A stretch of 64,000 bases of DNA from Lineus longissimus (GCF_910592395.1 NC_088324.1:7592953-7656952); one strand, 5' to 3'. Numbered from the stretch's first letter, positions 1 to 62,539 are shown. Notes: generated by a model not told the origin, from the letters alone. Program-made: numbers and translations.

Positions 1-1234
1 TGTTCGAATTTCAGCACACCATTATGACCGAGTTACCTCGCTTGTGCACCATTTAATATTTGGCTTGTTTTTCAAGTTATGAATTCACGGCTTGATTTTG
101 AATTCTGGCTCTTTTCGCATCTTGTGTGTCCCCTCCATCTGTTAATGCTGATATTTGAATGAGAATGTGATGCTTTTATGATATTTTGTTGACTTTACTT
201 TAACACGAACAGTATTAGAAGAATTGCCGGCTTGTTTTGGTAAAAACGTGTTGTATCTTAGCCACAAACCAGCTGTGATTTTACTGGTTTTGCAGAAGTA
301 TATGAAATAAAGTAAAATTGGGTTAAATTGGAGATGTCTTACTTGGAAATAGCCTCTGTTTTGGCCACAAAAGGTTATGCGTCTTTAAATAAAAAGGGGG
401 CTCTGTTTATCATCTGTTATTGGTACTTATCAAACTTTCTAAAAGACTTCCATCCTTGATAACATAAGGACAGCAGATCAAAAACTATTCTGGGGTTTTG
501 TCATAGGTGTGTTAAAACTTAGACCACCATGTTTCATCATTGTTTTACAGATATTTACAGTGCCTCGCTAGCTTGAAGCGATACGTTTGAGAGGTGGCAC
601 TTAGCATGGTGAATTTCCAGGCAACAATTATCATGATCGTATATGTTTCCTGTATTTGTGTAGCTCTGGCTGCATTTTTCAAGCATTGCTGATGTGGAAT
701 GGGATGGCAAGCTAGGCATTCTTCAATAAAATAACTTCCTTAAATCGACAACAAATTTTAGTAATGGTGTACATTTAGCCTATCAAAGATAATAGGCTTG
801 CTAAACGGTCTCCATTCAAATGTACCCTGCATGATAAGTGACTGTTAACTGCCAAATATTCGAGTAATGATCGCTGCTATGTGTGCTGCGATGTGTGATT
901 TAAATCGCAGGGAGCAGCGTTCAAGTCACTCGATTGCAGGGCGTTTGACTAGTTGAGGCTACTGCTCCTTCAATTTTTTTGGCAGAGTCCAGAATTTCTT
1001 TCAGTTTTTCCAATGAAATAACAAATGTTTGCAAATTGAAATTATTCTCAAAGTCCAGGAAAATGACTGGGAATCGATTTGGAGTGTATTGCAGAACCTC
1101 TTGTCCCCTGCCATCCCATTCGAATGCTGCATCGCCTTCATTACATTATACACTTTTATTTTTGCTGCACCATTTTATGTTTCCCAGCTATACTCTTTCT
1201 AAGACGTCGTTTTCACTCACAGTATATCTTTCAG
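1..1234 (+). other. Cav2: Intron, 3' part, upstream of exon 1
   Basis: This is AT-rich non-coding sequence inside the gene, since exon 1 begins mid-codon. No exon with matching phase 2 and a good donor is visible. A GCAGCG/ATCGC-rich patch at about 860-950 resembles diverged sequence at 5690-5940. Confidence 0.6.
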
Positions 1235-50844
<49,610 letters not shown>

Positions 50845-51234
50845 GTAGGCATTACCACGCATGTCGTGAAGCATGAACTGTTGCAAGTACCAAATGTTGA
50901 AGAGTTGAACAGTTATTTTGATTTCAACCCGTTGAACAATTTTCCTTATACGTTGAAGGTGTGGTTTTTATTATTGATCTTTTTTCGCACATTGTTCCAG
51001 GCGTGGTTGCTGTGAGAGATGGACTTTTTGGCGCACACACACGTTTGCCGTGTTGAATATTCAGTTTGTTCTCATTCAGACCAGTGTGTTTTGAGTTTGA
51101 AAATTACGTTGACAGACTCGGTGCATTTATCTTATCAGAGATGTCAGGAACCTGTGATCCCTATGTCCTCTCCCTACCCTTCCTTCTCCTTGTGTAACTC
51201 TTTTAGATCAACCTAATCCAATCAACATATATCT

Positions 51235-51400
51235 CTATTAAGGACACCCCCGGGATTGACAAGTGCTGTCCTTATTAGAGAGGCGTCCTGATTAGAAAGG
51301 TCAAATTGAGTGGAAACAATGAATTGGGGACCAGAACTGGTGTCCTTATTAAAGATGGTGTCCTTAATAGGTAGGCGTCTGCTAAGAAAGGTGCCGCTGT
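51235..51400. repeat. GTCCTTATTAGAG-type degenerate repeat
   Basis: Several GTCCTTATTAGAGAGGCGTC-like segments (CTGTCCTTATTAGAG, GTGTCCTTATTAAAG, GTGTCCTTAATAGG) recur over about 160 bp. Similar motifs are common in marine invertebrate genomes as dispersed repeats, from memory. Confidence 0.5.
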
Positions 51401-52224
51401 ACCTCCTAATACTTGTGACTAGAAGGGAAATTGATCTTTAGTGAAGGTATCATGAAATGGAAAGTTGTCCTCATTACCCCTCATTACATTCTTAAAGGAA
51501 TGCGTTTCCTGGATAAGGATTATGAGAGGTGGATGTATATGCTATATCTCTGCACTTTTGGCAGTCCCCTCTAATGGTCCTTCTCCAGTGAAGTTCGTAG
51601 CGATAGTTGTTAGCAACTGGCTAAAAAGATTTAATGCTTATCTGAAAATCCCCTTGAATCATGGGGTGCACAAGGCAGGCTGGTTGGCGCAGACTCATGG
51701 ATGCCTTATGCTCTCTATGAGTTCATGACGATGATGAAAAGTTCCTTTGTACAGGGGGTCTCAGGGTCATCCCTAGCCCTGTGCCTACCTTTTTCCAACT
51801 GCATGTATCTGTAAACATTAAAGCCTTGTCCCTTGGGCAGTCCTTCTGCATGTGATAGGATAAATGCACCGTTCAAACCCCAGGGAGGAACCTCCAAGTT
51901 AACCCCAGTGATATGTTCAATCTTCATTTTTCACCAGGCGATTGCATTTTTGAGATAAAGATGGAAGAAAATTGATGTTTTCCTCCCTGCTTTAACTCCC
52001 TCTTCATTGTCATCCCTCTGTTTGTGTCCGGGAAAATGAAGATTTGAAGATGTCCACTCTTGACGTGCATTGGTCTTGAATGAGATGAGCCTATTGACTC
52101 TTTAAACTTGACGCTGTGTTGAGAAAGTTAAAAATGTGTATTGTTGCCCGAGGATACTATCAGGTTTACTAATTCGGCCAACCAACAGGTAATAAGGCTG
52201 CAGCTGGAGTTGTTGCGTTGATGG

Positions 52225-53395
52225 TAACCTGACCCAATAAGTCAGACATTGACAGCAAACGACCTAACTCGAATGAAAACATAAAACAGTGTCATACAGT
52301 GACCCTACAAGCAAGAAATTGCTTTAACTGCGGTAAACGAATGACCAAACTGTAGAGTATATACAATAACCGGTAGCAGTGTAGTTTATTTACTGACCCT
52401 ACAAGCAAGGCTGCCGTTGATTCAACCGCGGTGAACAAATCACCAAACTAGAGTGAAAACAATCGGCAGCTGTTGTACAAGCAAGACAATATAACCACTT
52501 TGAACGAAGGACCAAATTATAAGGTGAATACAATTAACAGGAGAGTAGTTGATAAACTGACCCTACAAGCGAGACGTTGATATAACCATAGTGAACAAAT
52601 GACCAAACTAGAATGAATACAATATGCAATGTAGTTCATGACCAAGCGAGACGTTGATATAACCACAGTGAACAAATGACCAAACTAGAATGAATACAAT
52701 ATGCAATGTAGTTCATGACCAAGCGAGACGTTGATATAACCAGAGTGAACAAATGACCAAACTAGAATGAATACAATATGCAATGTAGTTCATGACCAAG
52801 CGAGACGTTGATATAACCATAGTGAACAAATGACCAAATTAGAATGAATACAATAAGCAATGTAGTTCATGACCAAGCAAGACGTTGATATAATCATAGT
52901 GAACAAATTACCGAGCTAGAATGAATACCATAAGCAATGTAATTCATGACCAAGCAAGACATTAATATAACCATAGTGAACAAATGACCAAACTAGAATG
53001 AATACCATAAGCAATGTAGTTCATGACCAAGCGAGACGTTGATATAATCATAGTGAACAAATTACCGAGCTAGAATGAATACCATAAGCAATGTAATTCA
53101 TGACCAAGCAAGACATTAATATAACCATAGTGAACAAATGACCAAACTAGAATGAATACCATAAGCAATGTAGTTCATGACCAAGCAAGACATTAATATA
53201 ACCATAGTGAACAAATGACCAAACTAGAATGAATCCCATAAGCAATGTAGTTCATGACCAAGCGAGACATTGATATAACCATAGTGAACAAATGACCAAA
53301 CTAGAATGAATACCATAAGCAATGTAGTTCATGACCAAGCAAGACATTGATATAACCATAGTGAACAAATGACCAAACTATAGAGTGAATAACCA
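52225..53395. repeat. Minisatellite, 77-bp unit, about 15 copies
   Basis: The unit contains GACCAAGCGAGACGTTGATA, TAACCATAGTGAACAAATGA, CCAAACTAGAATGAATAC and AAGCAATGTAGTTCAT. Exact 77-bp spacing holds from about 52620 to 53390, and the first units (52225-52620) are diverged. Variant units with ACCGAGCTAG and AATTCATG recur two units apart, giving a 154-bp dimeric higher-order pattern. Confidence 0.95.
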
Positions 53396-55517
53396 GCCCA
53401 TGGTATCATTTGGATGGTATTATTAGTAATGATGGTAACCAAACAAAGTGATGATACCATCGTGACCACACTGACAAAACTGTTTTACTTTTGCGTTGGA
53501 ATCGCTGTTACCGTTGTTGTCTCCTGTGCATGCTGATCTGCTTAAAGGGTCAATAGGTGTCGCCAACAAGTTCTGGAACGGATGTGCAGTAGAAAATCAA
53601 TAATAAACAATCTCGGATCAGTCGTAGGAGTTTCCCATTATCACGATAAGTTAAGTGGAGGAAGCAGCTTGATTTTTTTCTCGGTGTTCATGTCAACATG
53701 TCAACCCCAATGTCTGCTTGGAATGCAATTGATGGTGCCATTTACTTAAAGCTAGCATTAGTCAGATGGTAAGGTCAGCTGTCTTGGGCAAGCCCGCTGG
53801 TTAATTCCTTCTTGACGGCAACGATCCTGAATCACAGAGACTTAAAAGCATTGGCCAGGATGATTTGTGTAAGAAAACTGTATTAGTGAAATACACTTGA
53901 AGAATGGAGAATGACGTTCATAGTGTAAATATTGTCTTCGTCTGTGCCTCCAAAGGTTTTGCAACTGCATGTCATCAGCCTTTTGCTAAACTTTGAATTT
54001 TTGTCCAGAATTTGGATAAGCTGGTAATATGATATTGCAATATATGTAGTTTGAGTTTTATTTACCGATAACTTAACTCAATCATACAAAACATCGACGA
54101 AGATACATTTCTACAGCTAAGCCGCTAAGTTCATAATGAGCCCTTGTCAAGTGATATTCTGTGCACTGGGTATGAAGGTCCCCGGCCTTCTTCTGATCTT
54201 TTGCTGAATGATGCAGAAGTGTAGCAGCTCATTGGCCAACCGGCATCATCAAAATGTGGTGGAGCAATTAAATGAAAAAATGCTCTTTCTACCTGGTACT
54301 AGCCGTGGAGCTTTAGCGCTATTGTTCCTTTGGCAGATCCTTCTAGAAAACATCAATTTGAAACTCGTTTGCTTGTATCGAATGACAGATTCGGATGTTG
54401 AAATGGCAAGGCGGGCTCAGTCGATTGACAGTAGTCTTTCTCATCACTAATGCTAGCTTTCTCTCCAATGGCTTTGCATTGACTACACAAACAGACACAA
54501 AATACAGCCAACTTTACACCATTGTTTGATTATCCTGATTATGATTATTACAGTAGGCCTATTAGGACATTCAATTTGGTGTCCTTCAAAATCTGTTGAG
54601 ATTTCGGCGCTTCGAGAAGTGCTTGCTGGGAAGTGCAGTTCATACTTCGCTCTTAAAACAATTATAATACCCAGTAGGTTGGTCTGTTTAATCATTCTAG
54701 TGGCCAAATGTTAGAAGTGTTAGTGACCAGAAACTGATAACAGAAGGTGTTTAAGTAGTCATGAATACAAACAGACAGTGTTTACTAACAGCTAGTACAT
54801 GTCGCAATAGGCTATCTATGGTTTTAGTTCATTGTTTATGGAAATTCGATGTTATATCTTCTTACATTGCAAAGACTTGATTTGTCCGCTAGCAAAATTG
54901 GTATTTTGGTCCTTGGTACTATGATTTTAGATCCCATTTTGATGGCTTCGACTCCGCCCATTGTCTGGGGAAGAATTGTTGTCACACGTGGTATTTACTT
55001 TGCTTTACCTTGGTTTGAAATGATCATGAGATCATCGTTTCAATTGATAAAATTAGGCCTTTGATTTAGACGCAAGCTTAACCACGAGTTGTATACTTCC
55101 TAAACCAGTTACTGTCAAGAGGTCTATGAAAATGTTTTGCATTCATTCCTAAGAATCTCGTAATTTAAAAGAAAATTGTTCAAGAGAGCATTTGGGACTT
55201 GTGTATCGGTCATGCTGAAGGACTATGCAGTTGATGTAGTATACATGGCATGTACATGTATCTACTGTCCTCTCGAACTTAAGTTTTATTTCAATCTGAA
55301 CAAAATGCACGTAGAAGCTATAATTCAGTTAATCGTTTTCACGTGACTTGGCAGTCAGCATTCAGCAAGTCAACTTTTTAAGTTCAGAGACTTTGGATTA
55401 GGTATTTGAAAATTAAGTTGACGAATCTATGCAATGTGTTTTCATTATGAAAATGATGATGGTACTTGATTTGGGCGGCACTTTTCTCCATGTGAATTTC
55501 CGTTTGATCAACCCCCA

Positions 55518-55534
55518 CCCCCCCCCCCCCCCCT
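55518..55534. repeat. Poly-C tract
   Basis: A run of about 17 C follows ACCCCCA. It has quadruplex potential on the minus strand and is prone to length error. Confidence 0.7.
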
Positions 55535-55719
55535 GAAAAAAGCAGGTGGGGTCCCAGTTATTGATTTGATTTTCAACAGTTTCATTATGGCTTTCTAAAA
55601 GTACATTATGCTTTGATGCAAAGTGTGTCCATGATCTATGGGGTACCTATCACATCATTTTCATGCTGTAAATATTTGATGTATTCATGACATGACCGCA
55701 AATTGATGCCATATGAGAC

Positions 55720-56045
55720 CATTTACTGTTGCAGTGCACAATTGGTAGTGTTGCAATGTATTCTTGCAATGCATAATGTGCATCTTTGCAATGCATATAA
55801 AATGTATTGTTGCTGTTGTAATGCATATAATATGTATTGTTGAAATGCATCTTAATATGTATTGTTGCAATACATATAATATGTATTGTTGCAATGCATA
55901 TAATATGTATTGTTGCAATGCATATTAATATACATGTACATTGATGCAATGCATATGATATGCATTGAAACAATGTATTATAATGATGCATCAGTAAAAT
56001 GGAAGAATATGAATCAGTGCAGTGTGTAATCATGCATTGATGCAA
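55720..56045. repeat. Tandem repeat, about 24-bp ATGCAT-rich unit
   Basis: Units of TTGCAATGCATATAATATGT plus ATTG repeat at about 24 bp. The unit is partly self-complementary (ATGCAT, ATATAT-like), so single strands can fold. Confidence 0.85.
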
Positions 56046-56682
56046 TACAATGCATGGTTACGAAGATGAATACGTAACATAGTGATGCAGATATGCAACA
56101 TTTCTGCAAATCTCGATATGATACGCACCGGAACAACATAAATATGTCAAATGCATGTTTCCAATACCAAATCAATTAAATCCTTTCATTGATTTCAATA
56201 TTTATGTTGAATGGCTGTGTGGGCCTAAACTGAGATTAATCGTACGATTTCAATGTAATTGTTTCCTCAGTGTCGACCTCCTATCATATCTTGCGGTGGA
56301 GCTACGTGTCCTTATCGCACTCTAAACCTTTACAATGCACATAAGTTTCCATGGAAACAAAGGACTTGCATGTGTTCCATTCCTCATTCGATGGTTTAAA
56401 CGAGTGTTATTGCAATTTTGAGGTGTTTCAGTGTAAAACACATGTTCAGATGTGGAATGATTTGGTTGAACCTGATTTTGATTTCGCACAAGGGTGCAAC
56501 TGTTGTTCTACATGTCGTGTTTAAAGACCATAAGAGGTCAGTAGGATTCCAAGTGTTGCTGTAAAAAGCATGAGAAATTTGATATCAGAAGAATCATGCG
56601 ATATCAGACAAAGGAATTTTCATTTTCTCTAAATCACCTTTCTGAATCTGTTCTTCTTGATATCAGAACCTTGATAAATTTA

Positions 56683-57043
56683 TACAGGGTGTTAATCAAT
56701 AGTTGGATAATAGAAAATCTGAAAAACGATATTTGAATTTATTCAATCCAGCTGTTAAAACAGCATTTCGATGTGGGCTGCCTTGATCATATCTAGATTC
56801 CATTTCACAAGCTCTGGTGTAGTAACTGTTAAAGAGGGGAATGGTCTTTTTGGGATGCCAAATTAGAACAAAAAACAACGAAGATTGTCAGTTAGAAACT
56901 CTTATATTTTAGCAGGATTTGAAAAAATAAGAGACTGGTAAAATTGCCAAAATCTTCTTTTCTAATCTGCTGACCAGTTTTTGAATTTGACTTCTTCTTC
57001 AAATTCTATTGGCATTTTCTATCATCTAATTAAACACCCTGTA
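56683..57043. mobile_element. Tc1/mariner-type MITE
   Basis: The ends are TACAGGGTGTTAATCA on the left and the complement of TAATTAAACACCCTGTA on the right. The inverted similarity continues through GATAATAGAAAAT. A TA dinucleotide flanks each side (56681-56682, 57044-57045). The 361 bp encode nothing. A CAGGGTG terminus with TA target sites is typical of IS630-Tc1-mariner derivatives. Confidence 0.75.
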
Positions 57044-57750
57044 TAAAAGACTCAGTCAAACGTAGAGTGTTTCTGATGCAAAATAGGTATATGTTCAAAT
57101 GATCAGACTATGATGCTGCACTTCTTAGTACTGAATAATGCATCTACTATCTGCTATCTACTAAAATGATTCATTCTAGTTGTAGATGATAATATATCAT
57201 TACAAATTGATGGAAACATTATTTGATGTTTCCTTTTTGTAATGGTAAAATCATATGTTAGAGTCTCCTGTCAAATAAGGTTATTTTTAATTCGGTTGTT
57301 TATTAAAAAAGCTCGTGAATTTCAATGATAAGTTTAGTTTAATATCATTCTTGTCTAATTCTATCAACATGTTTCATAAGTCCATGATTCACTCAAAGTG
57401 GTGTTTGTGTCTACTACTCACTCCCTTCAGTGTCATTGAACTCGTCCACATTTTGAGCTTCACAGAAAGGATGGATGAGTCCATTGCACAGTTGAAGGGG
57501 TTCTCATCATACACATTAACATCTCACACTATATTGCATGATCCTGTCTGATCAGTGGCCTCCTCTTCATGTCCTTCTTTCGCCTCTTATGTTCGCAACT
57601 ACACGGCAACTGTCACCCTAACCCGTTTCGACGAATTGTTTAAAAAGTTTCGGGTCGGTCACCCAGCACTTCAACTCAGAATTCTGATGACCGTGACCCT
57701 TTGAACCTTGAACCATGTGACAGCAATTTCTGGCCTACTCTTCTCCTCAG

Positions 57751-57804
57751 GGCGACAGTAGTGCAAGGTCTTCCAGTTCAAAATTGGGCATCCCCCAGAA
57801 CTAA
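57751..57804 (+). CDS. Candidate Cav2 tail exon with in-frame stop
   Basis: A strong acceptor (CTACTCTTCTCCTCAG) is followed in phase 0 by GDSSARSSSSKLGIPQN and a TAA. Ser-rich sequence suits a Cav2 C-terminus, so this could be an alternative terminal exon giving a short tail. A GTCTTC inside it could also act as a poor donor for a 17-nt exon. No AATAAA is seen shortly downstream. With so few residues it could be chance. Confidence 0.25.
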   Translation, partial: GDSSARSSSSKLGIPQN

Positions 57805-58291
57805 TTTTATAACCTGCAGTGTAGGCTGTGGTGTATTATCAAGTGTTAGCTCAACTGTCAATGTGTAATATCAGGAAAGGTTTTTTGATGACACCAGAAA
57901 GATTTTTACTCAAACTCTAGGAAAGTGTGTTAAGTCAGATTATTTATTCTCAGGGTGCAATGTTTGATTTACTTTATTTTCACCAATCGAAGACCACTGA
58001 ACATGCTATGTGGCATCACAAAAATATGTGCATAGCAGGACTTTGGTTGAATATTTTGAAATGGTCTTAGATAAGTGAATTTAGAGTGTAATATAATGAC
58101 CGTCTTGTATCAGGGTTTTGCCTTTAGAACTGGCAATTTAACTTCTCCTTCAGACGAAACAAATTCAATTCTGATGCCAACTTTTGTGTGCCTCATTTTT
58201 TGTGCACAAGCCTACGTGACAGTTGCCGTTTTCCAACCGTTTGATTCGATCGACGTTCACCTCATTTTTGCCGATTTATTGTGTTTTTCAG

Positions 58292-58306
58292 GACAAAAAA
58301 GAAGAG
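58292..58306 (+). CDS. Candidate Cav2 tail microexon (5 codons)
   Basis: A very strong acceptor (TTATTGTGTTTTTCAG) is followed by 15 nt encoding DKKEE and a donor-like GAG/GTTAGT. It is phase 0 on both sides, compatible with exon 19 upstream and with the candidates below. Such short charged microexons occur in neuronal channel tails. Evidence is limited to splice signals and phase. Confidence 0.3.
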
Positions 58307-58726
58307 GTTAGTGTTAGAACTATTGTCATGCCACCTCTTGTCACCCAGTGTAACTAATCATTGTAGTGGCCAGAACGTGAATGCTACCATGTATATTTTC
58401 ATAAATGCATGTGGCGGGCACTGCAACTTCTTCCGTGTGGCCATTGTCGTCAATTTCAAATTTTATCACTTTTTCCCACTTTTTCTTGCACTGCATTAAA
58501 TTTATCTTCACCATCGTGATTTCCGAGTTACAATTTTGATTATGTCACAATTGATACTGTTTTACGATATTCCAAATAGACCAGTAAAAGCTTTTTAACC
58601 TTATGCAGTTTTTTTCTCATCGTTAATACGGGTCTTGCAACTTTCATTCAAGACTCAACAAGAGCACTCAAAGTGACGAAAAATTGCATTTTCGACCCAA
58701 TAAACTACTTGCACGAGAATTATCAA

Positions 58727-58798
58727 GTGTTGGATGAAGTCATGGGTGACGTCAGACAAGTCACAGTCTCTGACGTCACCCATGACATCATGCAACAC
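58727..58798. repeat. 30-bp hairpin with TGACGTCA-type arms, 12-bp loop
   Basis: Arms 58727-58756 and 58769-58798 pair with about two mismatches. Each arm contains CATGGGTGACGTCAGA or its complement. GTGACGTCA is CRE-like, but this lies in a presumed intron with no promoter evidence. Confidence 0.9.
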
Positions 58799-59747
58799 TC
58801 GATTGGTCAGATGTTGGAGGTTCTTTGGACACAAAAAAAATGATTTTTTGGCATTAAGATCAGAGCGCTGTCATCAGGTCTTGAATGAAAGTGGTAAATA
58901 CCATTTTAGATTTCCTTCATGCTCATTAAAGTTACTTATTTTAATCATTTTTTTATGAATAATAATGATATCATTTTCGGTTAGTATTGGCTGAAGCTGT
59001 ACGGCTAAGATAACTCTGATATTTGGCTCCATTATGGGTGGACGACTGGATACAAATTGTTTTAAAGTATTTCAACGTTATAAGAATACTGTAAACTACT
59101 TTATTATTTTAGCCAAACATTTTTGTACTTTCTCTGTACACTTCTGTTTGAAAGACTTCCATAAATAGATGGATTTTCCAATGACAAATCAACCTGGCCA
59201 GTAGTTCTTCCTGTTAGTTACAAGTGAGTTGGGGAAAGTAGACGTGCAGTTAATCATACGCAATGCCGTTGTACAGATATCGTGCATGCAAATTTGCTGA
59301 AACTTGATATTTTTTTAACTTGGTATTGTGCCTACACAATGGCCGTGTTGAAATTTATATTCTGTACGTATATTCCCTCAATTGGAAATTTTCAAACTCA
59401 ATTACAAATTCTACAAATTTTCTCAAACGGCATAGACCTTTAATGTTTGCATTCTGACACCCCCTTTTGGGCTCATAAAAAAATTAAGAAGTTTATAGTA
59501 TTCACGTCAAGAATGTGACTTGTCCAGTGGTCACTCTATACCCACGCTTTGGTGCAACCAACCCACCCACCACCCACAAACTCACAATGACATACCTTGG
59601 TGTAATATCTGTAAGGGGGATGCTGTTAGTGTTCCCGTTGTCAGTCCATAGCAAATAGAACGACAGGCCGTGATTGCATTCCTCGCCACAGATCCTGCAC
59701 AGAATCACCTTCATCACATTGCATCACCATATTTGCACCATAGATGA

Positions 59748-59878
59748 GTAGTCTTAGATGCCGACCCAGCCATTTGTGCACTGAGTGACCCCTGATGACG
59801 TCAGCGTACCTGAGCGTGCACTATGACGTGACAGGGGTCACTCAGTGCACAGATGGCTGGGTGGGCATCTAAGACTAC
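59748..59878. repeat. 47-bp inverted repeat with 37-bp loop
   Basis: Arms 59748-59794 and 59832-59878 pair almost perfectly. They include GTAGTCTTAGATGCC, ACCCAGCCAT and GTGCACTGAGTGACCCCTG. The loop edges carry TGACGTCA and TGACGTGA, so it may share ancestry with the hairpin at 58.7 kb. Confidence 0.9.
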
Positions 59879-60317
59879 TAGATGCATCCCTGTATGCATT
59901 ATTCTCTAACAGCCAGAAATAGGGATATGTCTGACCTTGAGACACATACGATTTAGTTGAGAGATCTCATATACATGTATAACTTTATCTCAGGTTGAGA
60001 TATGTGAGTGATTTTTAACCGTAATTCTTCAAATTTCAGCTTTTCCCAATCACATTACCTTCATTATGACATGTATTCAGTCAGCTCGGTGTTTTACTAA
60101 AATCATGTTATTGCGTGTGTAGTTTTGCCCAATCACTGATGAATCACATCGCAAAGTATCGCCTCAGGTACACTGTGATCATGGTGTTCAGCTGTACATT
60201 TCACACTTCATGTTGTGCAAAATGTAAAGATGAAATGCACAATGCAGCAAAGAAAGTGATCAGCCTAAAAACCGATATACTTGTTTACCAAAACAAATTT
60301 AGGAATCCTGAGTTGTG

Positions 60318-60470
60318 ATTGGTCAAAATATTGTCATGTGGCAACTGATACTAACTTGATTGGTCAAACTGTCATCATGTGACTATCTGTCACCAACTTA
60401 GATTCGTTAACTGTTGTCAAGTGACCACCGAACACTTAACTTGGTTGGTTAACTGTCGTCATTTGGCTAC
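60318..60470. repeat. Degenerate tandem repeat, about 42-bp unit
   Basis: Four diverged units beginning GATTGGTCAAA / GATTCGTTAAC / GGTTGGTTAAC, each followed by TGTC.TCATGTG-like sequence. Confidence 0.6.
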
Positions 60471-60653
60471 CTGACAGTAGCATGTAATAACACTAACTTG
60501 TAGAAAATATCATAATTTTGATATACTCTGACTGGCTGGTCACTTTCACATACAGTATGAAGAGAGTACTTGGTAAATTTCTTCTACCGTGTACAGGGTG
60601 ACTGATAATCACTCCTGCATCATTTTGACCCTGTTCGACCTTGCCACTTGCAG

Positions 60654-60725
60654 AATAACTTAGACGTTATGAAAATGAACGCGTCACCAGACCACTCTGA
60701 CGATTCGCCCACTGATCAAAAACGG
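60654..60725 (+). CDS. Candidate Cav2 tail exon (24 codons)
   Basis: The acceptor is TTCGACCTTGCCACTTGCAG and the donor CGG/GTAATT. The 72 nt are phase 0 on both sides and read NNLDVMKMNASPDHSDD, then SPTDQKR. The hydrophilic, Asp/Ser/Pro-rich composition is like a channel tail, and wobble positions vary in a coding-like way. It is the best supported of the exons proposed after 50844. I recognise no specific homologue. Confidence 0.45.
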
Positions 60726-62305
60726 GTAATTTACATCTCGATTTAACTGCATGGTCTGCTCACTGTTGCGACAGTCAGAAATCTTTTCACTTCGAAGGTG
60801 ACGGGGCCTTTCTTGCATGAAGTTCATTTCACGAGATTTGTTGGAATCAGGTGTGTAGTAAAGTCACTGTAAACCCCAATTTTTTTCTGTCAACCTACTA
60901 TTTGATGACATTAAATATCAAATCCACCAAATTAATTCAACTATTCCCAAACAACGGTTGAAATACCACATTAATGGGAAAGATGTGACTTGAAATTGCT
61001 AAATACTAGTAGTTAAATTGTCATAAAATTGTTGTGGTTTACAGCGCTATTTACATATTTCTGACAAATCCAGTGAAATTGACTTGACGTCAAAAACAAA
61101 GCCTGAATCTGTTGTCTAGGTAACTAAAATAGTTTCTGCTTGTCCAAAGAACATATGGTCAACAATAGATATTAAAATGAAGGAAATAAGAAGGTACATT
61201 TTCATCGTTGGTGAAAATGTAAATGAAGGCTTAAATGTTGATCGTGCGAAATTAACTTCAAAGAATTCGGTTAATGCAAATGATAACTAAAAGCATGTCA
61301 TATTCAACTGGTTCACTTTAAATGTATATGCTTTTATTCGAGGGTGTCTTTTCTTGCTCAGGCTGGCCATGGATTTACTGGTGTTCTAGTTAAATATCTG
61401 GTTATGGCTTCTCATTTGGAAGAAAAAAGTTATATATTGAATATCACAAAGTCATTTATTTCAACCATGAGTGAAAATGGTAAATCAAACAAAAGGATTT
61501 GAAAGCAGTTAACCTAAGTGTAACAAATTAGTCGTGGTTACTTTTGTTGTTTCGTGGAACATTGGTATGAACTAATAATTGACGAGAGTAGACTTTATCA
61601 ATCATAAATACACCTTTTAAAACCTACAGTTCTGGTCAAAAAACATTTTTATTATATGTATTCATGCAACACAGTCTACAATCTACATGCCAGGTCGGAT
61701 GTATTTCAGATGCAACTCTGCTTTGCACGGTACAGCCATGAAACACACTGTTGAACATAAGAACATAGTGTTTCAGGAATGTATTGTGCAAAATGATATG
61801 TTTATTCTGACCAGTACTGTAGCCAATATACTCAAGTTTCACCGATCTCAGACAATTTCTGAATAATCAGATCACTATTGTTTTAGATATAACTCACATG
61901 GTCGTTTGGTGCCATTCGACATATAATGTTTAATTGGGATTGACAGTGGTTGGTAAACACTCAGCTAGCGGTCATGACATCATGTCTTTGGCTTTGGTAA
62001 AGGTTTAGTAGTAAGTAATGAAACTGTCTTATGTCGGTGAAAGTAGAGTATCATCCTACGAGCTGTCGATGACTGCATTTATCTCTCTCTTTCGGTAGGT
62101 TTAGATCGCAACTACTTTTCTGAATCGACTTGATCTAATTGTGAATGGTAGTGCTTTGCCATCTAACCCTTTCAATACATTTTCTGATTCTTTGGATTAA
62201 AAGATGTCAAAAATGGCTGCAGCAGTTCGAAGAATTCAATGATTTTCATTGACTCCTGAAATAGCTTTGAGATAACAGAGATATCACACAAACCCAAAAC
62301 TCAAA

Positions 62306-62539
62306 TTAAGGGTTGACCATAGGCACCGCCATTTTGGCTAGATCTAGAGACCCAAAAAGCATTTAGAACTCTTTCCAAACGAACTGAATGCAAAATTGAA
62401 GGGTGGGAGTCTGTTCTTTGTTTTCCGGAGAACAGCCTCCCAGGTTTTAAATGAGCATTCACTACCTTTTGAATGAGTTCTAATTGCTTTAGGATGTCAA
62501 GTTCTAGCCAAAATGGTGGTATCTATGCTCAACCCTTAA
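62306..62539. mobile_element. TTAA-flanked foldback MITE, copy 2
   Basis: Ends are TTAAGGGTTGACCATAGGC and GCTCAACCCTTAA, with TTAA on both sides. Arms continue CCATTTTGGCTAGA and its complement. It is the longer relative of the element between exons 6a and 6b and shows the family is dispersed. Confidence 0.8.

Noticed and set aside
51136-51216. Phase-0 segment RCQEPVIPMSSPYPSF... ending in a stop after TTATCTTATCAG
   Set aside because: Could be a terminal exon, but it runs into pyrimidine-rich sequence, the acceptor is moderate, and nothing in it is recognisable.
51465-51728. 87-codon ORF after CTTTTGGCAG
   Set aside because: Phase does not fit exon 19 and no donor follows.
54358-54450. 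YRMTDSDVEMARRAQSIDSS segment, coding-like composition
   Set aside because: No consensus donor follows and upstream AGs lack a pyrimidine tract. Without transcripts it is not supportable.
55650-56045. 131-codon minus-strand His/Ile-rich ORF
   Set aside because: Translation of the ATGCAT-type tandem array, not a protein gene.
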